DNA from: an uncultured Sutterella sp.
GTDB lineage: Bacteria; Pseudomonadota; Gammaproteobacteria; Burkholderiales; Burkholderiaceae_F
NCBI GenBank assembly: GCA_900545275.1
Contig: UQYG01000007.1
Span: forward strand, 1 to 64,000
Length of the DNA: 64,000 nt
Direction: 5' to 3'
Part shown: positions 58,979 to 64,000 of the stretch, in pieces
How positions within the stretch are numbered: the stretch's first letter is position 1
Layout: the number at the start of each line of letters is the position of its first letter
Position numbers and translations under genes: made by a program
Notes under the pieces: generated by a model
Told to the model about the DNA's origin: nothing
The model's input: only the letters and a program-made list of their open reading frames with translations
Databases searched by the model: none

Positions 58979-60196
58979 ATGCGCATTTTCCACACTTCCG
59001 ACTGGCACCTCGGCAAGATGCTCGGCGACTGGGATCGCACCGAGGACTTCGTCTTCTTTCTCGACTGGCTCCTCCAAAAAATCGAGGAACGTCGTCCCGA
59101 CGTTCTTCTCATCGCGGGCGACGTCTTTGACGTCTCGATGCCGCCGATCGCCGCTCAGCGTCTCTACTACGGTTTTCTCGAGCGCGCAGCGGCGACGCCG
59201 GTGAGCGCCGTCGTCGTGACGGCGGGCAATCACGACTCGCAGTCTTTCCTCTCCGCTTCGGCCGAAGTGTTGCGCAGCGTCCGAACGATAGTTGCGGGCT
59301 CGACCCCCGAAGAGCAGTCGATCGTCGTGCGCGACCGTGAGGGATGTCCCATTGCGGCCGTGGCGGCCGTCCCCTTCTTGAAGGAGGGCGAAGTGCGCAA
59401 GGGACTCGCCCTCGGGGATTCGCTCGACGAACTCGCTCTCTACGAGGCGGGGATCGAGGCGCGCTATTCGCTTGCCCACGAAAAACTCCTGCAAGCGATG
59501 GAGATGGAAGGGGTTGAAAACCTTCCGAAGATCGCAATGGGTCACCTCTATCTTCGCGACAGCATCCCGATGGAACGGCGCGAAAAAGTGCTCTCCGACC
59601 CGCAGGTGGGGTCGATCCGCATGGCAGATCTCTCGCGCCTCGGATCGGACTGGGACTACGTGGCGCTCGGGCACCTGCACAAGGCGGGAAAACTCGACGG
59701 CGTCGTTCCGGCGCGCTACAGCGGCGTGCCGATTTCTCTGGATCTGAAGCACCAGGACTATCCGCATCAGATCGTGGAGGTGAACTTTACCGAGACGGGC
59801 GTCGAAGAGATCCTTCACGACGTGCCGCAAAAGCGGGCGGTGCGGATTCTTCGCGGACACTCGGCGGAATTGCCGGCGGCTCTGGAAAAACTCGCCGCGG
59901 AACTTCCCGAATGTTATGTCGGGATGGAACTAACGGATCCGAAGCCCACGCGCGACCTTCTCGAGCCGCTCGTCGACCAGTGCTCGGTCCTGGGGCTGCG
60001 CTTCGTCAGCTTCCGGTTGGCGAATCCGACGGTCGACGTCTTCCGTTCGGAAGAGGGACTGACGCTCGAAATGCTCACCCCCGAGGCCGTCTTTGAAGAG
60101 GTGCTTCGCGAAGCCGCGCGCGGCGAAGAGGAAAAAGAACGGTTGCGGGCCCTTTTTGCCGAAGCGGTGCGCGACGCGGCGGTCGGCGGCAACTGA
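58979..60196 (+). CDS. sbcD: DNA repair exonuclease SbcCD, subunit D
   Basis: A 405-residue Mre11-type phosphoesterase. Metal-binding motifs in order are S-D-W-H-L-G-K (residues 7-13), I-A-G-D-V-F-D, A-G-N-H-D-S, M-G-H-L-Y and A-L-G-H-L-H-K. It cleaves hairpins and protein-blocked DNA ends together with SbcC, whose gene starts 18 bases later. A few residues longer C-terminal than the shortest homologues; otherwise normal. Confidence 0.94.
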   Translation: MRIFHTSDWHLGKMLGDWDRTEDFVFFLDWLLQKIEERRPDVLLIAGDVFDVSMPPIAAQRLYYGFLERAAATPVSAVVVTAGNHDSQSFLSASAEVLRSVRTIVAGSTPEEQSIVVRDREGCPIAAVAAVPFLKEGEVRKGLALGDSLDELALYEAGIEARYSLAHEKLLQAMEMEGVENLPKIAMGHLYLRDSIPMERREKVLSDPQVGSIRMADLSRLGSDWDYVALGHLHKAGKLDGVVPARYSGVPISLDLKHQDYPHQIVEVNFTETGVEEILHDVPQKRAVRILRGHSAELPAALEKLAAELPECYVGMELTDPKPTRDLLEPLVDQCSVLGLRFVSFRLANPTVDVFRSEEGLTLEMLTPEAVFEEVLREAARGEEEKERLRALFAEAVRDAAVGGN

Positions 60197-60214
60197 TTTT
60201 TGGGGAAGGCAACC

Positions 60215-63200
60215 ATGAAGATTCTCAAACTGCGCTTCAAGAACATCAATTCGCTTCGGGGCGCCTACGAAATCGACTTCACTTCGCCCTCTTACGCCCG
60301 GGGCGGCCTCTTTGCGATCGTGGGGCCGACGGGAAGCGGCAAAACATCGATCCTCGACGCGGTGAGCTTCGCGCTCTTCGGCGTGACGCCTCGTACCGAG
60401 GGCAGCGTCGTGACGGCGAACGAAGACGAGGAAAAGAGCGTCCTCGTAACGCGCGGCGAAAAGGAGTGCGAAGCGAGCGTCGTCTTTGAGGTGGAGGGCG
60501 TCTGTTGGCTCAGCCGCTGCCGCAGGCGGCTCGTGAAGTCCAACGGCAAGTCGGTGGAGCTCGTGCGTCTTTCGTCTCCCGACGCGGCGGAGGGGGAAAT
60601 CATCACGAAAAAAGTGAAGGAGTGGGAGCAGAAAATCACGGAACTCCTCGGAATGAGCTTTCCCGCCTTTACGCGCACGGTACTCCTTGCGCAGGGCGCC
60701 TTCGGACGTTTTCTCACGGCAAAGCCCCAGGATCGCGCGGAAATTCTCGAGCGCGTCACGGGGTCCGAAATCTACGCCCGCATCGGCAGCGCCGTTTATC
60801 GCCGTTGGAGCGAAGCCGACCGCACAGCGGCGGAGGCCGTGAGCAAACTCGAGACGCTCGAATTCCTCACGGACGAAGACCGAGCCCGGGAGGAGGCGGT
60901 TCTTCGCGACTACGAGTCGCTCGTCGAGACGATCCGACGGGCGGAAACCGGGCTGCGCGCCGTCGTGGTCTGGCACGACGCCCGTCTGCGCCTTGAGAAG
61001 CGCGAAAAGGAACTTATCGACTTGCAAACCAGGGCGGAACAGGCTCGTCCCGCGGTGGAGGCGGCCGAGTGCCGACGGGAAGCGGCCGTCCGCGCGATGA
61101 AGGGCCTCTCGGCGCTGGAGCGCCGCGATGCGCTGCGCGCCGAAACGCAGCGTCTTGAAAAAGAGCGCGTTGCCACGCAGAACGAACGTGACGCCGCGGG
61201 CGAAAAACTCGAGGAGGAACGTCTTGCTCTGCCCAGCGTGATCGAGGCGGCCGAGGCGACCGAGAAGCGCCTCGAAGCTTTCCGTCCGACGGTCGATGTC
61301 TGGCGGGATGAGAAGACCCGCTTTGAGACCCGCCGCACGGCGATCGAGGAATCGGAAAAGCACGCCCGCGCCGCGGCGAAGGACGCCGAAGAGTCGGGCA
61401 AGGCCCTTGCGGCGGCGAAAAAGGCGTCGGCTCTTCGGACGGAAAAACTCGCTCGACTCGAAATCGAGCTCTCGCAAAGCGCGGCGCTCGACGATTGGCA
61501 AGGAGCGGCCGAAGGCTTGAAGACCTCCCTCGAGGGGTGGCGTCACGCCGAGGAGGCGGCCAAGGACGCCGCAGAACGCCTGCGTTCGGCTTCGGTCCAG
61601 GAGGATCGGGCCGAACAACGCGCGCAGGCCGCTCGAAAGCGTCTCGAAGAAGCCGAAAACCTTCGAAAGGAGGCCGTCGAGCGGCTCCTTCGCGCGGAGG
61701 AGGCCACGGCCGCGGCGAAACTCGGCGACGGAGAGGATCCGGTCGTGCGCATGCGGCTGTTGACGGAACGCATCGGTGCGGCAAGGCGCCTTCTCGACCT
61801 GGACGAGGACGCGCCGCTGGTGGCCTCTCTCCAAGCGTCGAGCGGAAAAAAGGCTTTGGAAGACCGGCACGACGCGCGTCGGACGGCGATTGACCAGGAG
61901 TGGCCGCAACTGTGCGCGTGCGTCCGCGCCGAAGGCTCCGACATTCTTGCGCGTCTTCAGAAGGAGCGCGAAGCGCTCCTGCGGGACGTTCGAGCGCTCG
62001 AAGCGCTTCAGAAGACCGAGGCGACGGCTCGGGATGAAGCGAATGCCGCACAATTGAAACGAATCAAAGAGGAGGAATCGCTCACTTCTGCGCAAACCCT
62101 GCTCGCCGAGGCGAAGAAGGCCCAGAAGGAAGCCGAGGCGCTCGACGCGGAGAAACGAGAGTTTTTGCGGACGGTCGAGACGGATCTTCAGACTCGGTCG
62201 GCTCCCTGGGAGGCGCTTTTCCAAACAAAAACGCCCGAGGAGACGCTTGCCGAACTCGTCGCGCGAGGAAAGGTCCACGAGAAGAAGCGCCGGGAGCGCG
62301 ATGACCTGCGCGCGGCCGAGGAGAGTGCGGCGGGGTTTCTCGCCCAACTCGTCGAGCGCGCCGACAGGACGGCGTCGCTTGCCTTGCGCCTCGCGAAAAA
62401 CTGCGAGGGCGCAAGGCGGCTCTACGAAGAGGATTTCGCCCGTTGGTGCGCGTCCTGGAAAAAGGCGCCGCCCGAAGCGGAACTTCAGCGTCTCGAGACG
62501 GAGCGGATCGCCCGACGGGCGGCTGCCGAACGCGCGACCGAACGTCTGAGCGCGAAGGAAAAAACGCTGGAATCGCTGGCTGCGCGCCTCGAAAAAGAGG
62601 AGCGCCTTCTTCTGGCGCAGCGGGAGCGTCTCTCCGAAGCCGAGTCCGAGTGGTTGCGTCGAAAGGAAGCAAGCGGCTTCGCTTCGGCTGCGGACCTGCG
62701 TGCGTCGATTCTCTCGGAAGAGGACGAAAGGGCGGTGAACGATCTGCTCGCCAAGGCGCGAGAACGGCTTGCACGCATCGAACATTTGTCCGAAGAGACG
62801 AAAAGGGAAAGGGAGGAGCTCCTTGCCATGGAAGGTTGCGAGGAGGCCTCGAAGCTTTCGCGCGACGGTGCGCTCACTTCGCTTGAGGCCCTGCGTGAAA
62901 AGGAGCGGGAGGTTGAAGAGCGCCGCGGACGCAGTCTCGAAGCGATCCGCGCCGACGACGCGCGGCGCGAGCGCGCCAAGGAACTGCGTTCCGAGTGGTC
63001 TCTTCGGGAAGAGGAGCGAAAGCGCTGGCTTGCGTTGAACGAACTCATCGGCGACGCGAGGGGACAGCGCCTTCGCACGATCGCACAGGGGATCACTTTC
63101 CGCGTGCTGATTGAGGCCTCGAACCGGGTGCTGCGCATGATGAAGAGCCGCTACGGACTCGTCGCCGTGGGGGAATCCGCACTTGAAATTGCGGTTGTCG

Positions 63201-63547
63201 ACCACGACATGGCCGACACGGTCCGTTCTTCGACGAACCTCTCCGGGGGCGAGAGCTTCATCGTGAGTCTCGCGCTCGCCCTCGGGCTCTCAAACTTGTC
63301 GGGAAGCCGTCTGCGGGTGGAAACACTCTTTTTGGACGAGGGCTTCGGGACGTTGGACGAAGCGACGCTGCATACGGCGTTGGGCGTCCTTGACGATTTG
63401 CGCCGCACGACGGGGCGTCTCATCGGCGTGATCAGTCACGTCGCGGCCGTCAAGGAGCGCATTGAAACGCAGATCGTCGTCACGCCCGAGCGCGGGCGCG
63501 GCGTCAGCCGCATCGACGGACCGGGCGTCAAACGCCTCGGCGCCTGA
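60215..63547 (+). CDS. sbcC: DNA repair exonuclease SbcCD, subunit C (no CxxC zinc hook seen)
   Basis: A 1110-residue SMC/Rad50-type ATPase. Walker A is G-P-T-G-S-G-K-T-S (about 38), long Glu/Arg/Ala-rich coiled coils occupy about 190-920, the signature is N-L-S-G-G-E-S-F and Walker B is T-L-F-L-D-E-G-F-G-T-L-D. Scanning all cysteines gives only isolated Cys and one C-A-C; there is no C-x-x-C at the coiled-coil apex. The GGGGAAGG ribosome site fixes the start 15 bases into the open frame. Confidence 0.93.
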   Translation: MKILKLRFKNINSLRGAYEIDFTSPSYARGGLFAIVGPTGSGKTSILDAVSFALFGVTPRTEGSVVTANEDEEKSVLVTRGEKECEASVVFEVEGVCWLSRCRRRLVKSNGKSVELVRLSSPDAAEGEIITKKVKEWEQKITELLGMSFPAFTRTVLLAQGAFGRFLTAKPQDRAEILERVTGSEIYARIGSAVYRRWSEADRTAAEAVSKLETLEFLTDEDRAREEAVLRDYESLVETIRRAETGLRAVVVWHDARLRLEKREKELIDLQTRAEQARPAVEAAECRREAAVRAMKGLSALERRDALRAETQRLEKERVATQNERDAAGEKLEEERLALPSVIEAAEATEKRLEAFRPTVDVWRDEKTRFETRRTAIEESEKHARAAAKDAEESGKALAAAKKASALRTEKLARLEIELSQSAALDDWQGAAEGLKTSLEGWRHAEEAAKDAAERLRSASVQEDRAEQRAQAARKRLEEAENLRKEAVERLLRAEEATAAAKLGDGEDPVVRMRLLTERIGAARRLLDLDEDAPLVASLQASSGKKALEDRHDARRTAIDQEWPQLCACVRAEGSDILARLQKEREALLRDVRALEALQKTEATARDEANAAQLKRIKEEESLTSAQTLLAEAKKAQKEAEALDAEKREFLRTVETDLQTRSAPWEALFQTKTPEETLAELVARGKVHEKKRRERDDLRAAEESAAGFLAQLVERADRTASLALRLAKNCEGARRLYEEDFARWCASWKKAPPEAELQRLETERIARRAAAERATERLSAKEKTLESLAARLEKEERLLLAQRERLSEAESEWLRRKEASGFASAADLRASILSEEDERAVNDLLAKARERLARIEHLSEETKREREELLAMEGCEEASKLSRDGALTSLEALREKEREVEERRGRSLEAIRADDARRERAKELRSEWSLREEERKRWLALNELIGDARGQRLRTIAQGITFRVLIEASNRVLRMMKSRYGLVAVGESALEIAVVDHDMADTVRSSTNLSGGESFIVSLALALGLSNLSGSRLRVETLFLDEGFGTLDEATLHTALGVLDDLRRTTGRLIGVISHVAAVKERIETQIVVTPERGRGVSRIDGPGVKRLGA

Positions 63548-63571
63548 GACAACTCTCGCTTCGAAACGAAA

Positions 63572-63609
63572 TCGCCCGGGATCCTCTCAGATCTCGGGCG
63601 ACGGTTTTT
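63572..63609. terminator. Terminator between sbcC and lplT
   Basis: TCGCCCG/CGGGCGA arms with inner GAT/ATC pairs; followed on the plus strand by CGGTTTTTGG. Located between convergent genes. Confidence 0.75.
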
Positions 63610-63624
63610 GGGATCGTCTGTCGA

Positions 63625-64000
63625 TTAGTGGCGCTTCGCTTCGCCGATCAGGTGAAGGCTGTCTTCCTTCTTCTGATTGAGACGGTGCTTGAGAATGACG
63701 AGCGCCATGGAGCCCCCCACGAAAAGACCGAAAATCACCATGGTGGCCGGCACCGAGAGGTTGAGCCGTATGAGGATCGCATAGACGCCGAGCATCGCGA
63801 GAATCGAGAGATTCTCGTTGAAGTTCTGGACGGCGATCGAACGGCCCGCGCTCATGAGGACGTGTCCGCGGTGTTGCAAAAGGGCGTTCATCGGAACGAG
63901 GAAGAAGCCCGCGGAAAGACCCACCGACACCATGACGAGCCCGGCGATGAGGGCGGCCCAGGAGATTTCGAGGCCGCCGAGCGAGAGTCCGCCCGCCGGG
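63625..64000 (-). CDS. lplT: Lysophospholipid transporter LplT, C-terminal part (cut by window edge)
   Basis: The last 125 codons or so of a major-facilitator protein. Visible are membrane spans including G-L-S-A-G-F-F-L-V-P-M-N-A-L-L-Q, followed by R-G-H-V-L-M-S-A-G-R-S-I-A and Q-N-F-N-E-N, a pattern specific to LplT, which flips lysophospholipids across the inner membrane. The frame continues beyond position 64000; the start is outside the window. Confidence 0.85.
   Translation of the reverse strand, partial: PAGGLSLGGLEISWAALIAGLVMVSVGLSAGFFLVPMNALLQHRGHVLMSAGRSIAVQNFNENLSILAMLGVYAILIRLNLSVPATMVIFGLFVGGSMALVILKHRLNQKKEDSLHLIGEAKRH

Noticed and set aside
59930..63205. A 1091-codon antisense frame across sbcC
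   Set aside because: Antisense to the well-supported SbcC ATPase; composition is Arg/Leu/Phe-rich shadow sequence.

Overview
The window is GC-rich, densely coded bacterial chromosome from a Gram-negative organism: it has a Burkholderiales-type trimeric porin, a LptE lipoprotein, a UgpB-A-E-C importer and Tat or Sec signals on periplasmic redox proteins. The clustering of lptE-holA-proA near leuS, and several soluble FAD 'fumarate-reductase-like' proteins next to arylsulfate sulfotransferase, fit a betaproteobacterial gut anaerobe of the Sutterellaceae type. That placement is inference; there is no rRNA here.

Layout. 1-5.7 kb: LysR regulator, porin and arylsulfate sulfotransferase on the minus strand, then a divergent Tat-exported DJ-1/PfpI protein. 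5.7-10.2 kb: a Tat-exported FAD oxidoreductase, a TtrSR-like two-component pair and a DUF3592 protein. 10.4-11.8 kb: gltX. 12.2-22.5 kb: a ureide (allantoin) catabolic island with AllE, an aspartate-transcarbamylase-like enzyme, a YfcC-type carrier, allantoinase, carbamate kinase, an AraC-type regulator, an unknown protein, a nitroreductase and an NCS1 permease. 22.7-26.1 kb: a decayed FAD-oxidoreductase gene, a DUF401 permease and an AEC transporter. 26.1-33.5 kb: queH, yggS-proC, ugpBAEC and a YqaA-like protein. 33.6-38.2 kb: etfBA, rpsP-rimM-trmD-rplS and a small lipoprotein. 38.3-48.1 kb: rlmL-like, proA, holA, lptE and leuS, interrupted by an aminotransferase and a YbiC-like dehydrogenase. 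48.3-54.9 kb: a UvrD/PcrA helicase, tRNA-Arg(CCU), recD2 and a 1.3-kb non-coding stretch with three tandem RNA-like units. 54.9-64 kb: nnr, a NUDIX hydrolase, a fumarate-reductase-like flavoprotein, sbcDC and the start of lplT.

How the genes work together. The ureide island reads as an energy-conserving route. Allantoin is imported and opened by AllB. AllE converts ureidoglycine to ureidoglycolate. The transcarbamylase homologue would release carbamoyl phosphate, which carbamate kinase would cash in for ATP. Allantoate amidohydrolase and the FdrA-type oxamate transcarbamylase are not in the window. The transcarbamylase keeps the carbamoyl-phosphate site but has lost the residues that bind the aspartate side chain, so it is the best candidate for an undescribed activity. 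The second strong candidate is the tandem RNA family at 53961-54826 (minus strand): three units of about 165 nt, each ending in its own terminator, with conserved loops on stems that differ in sequence.
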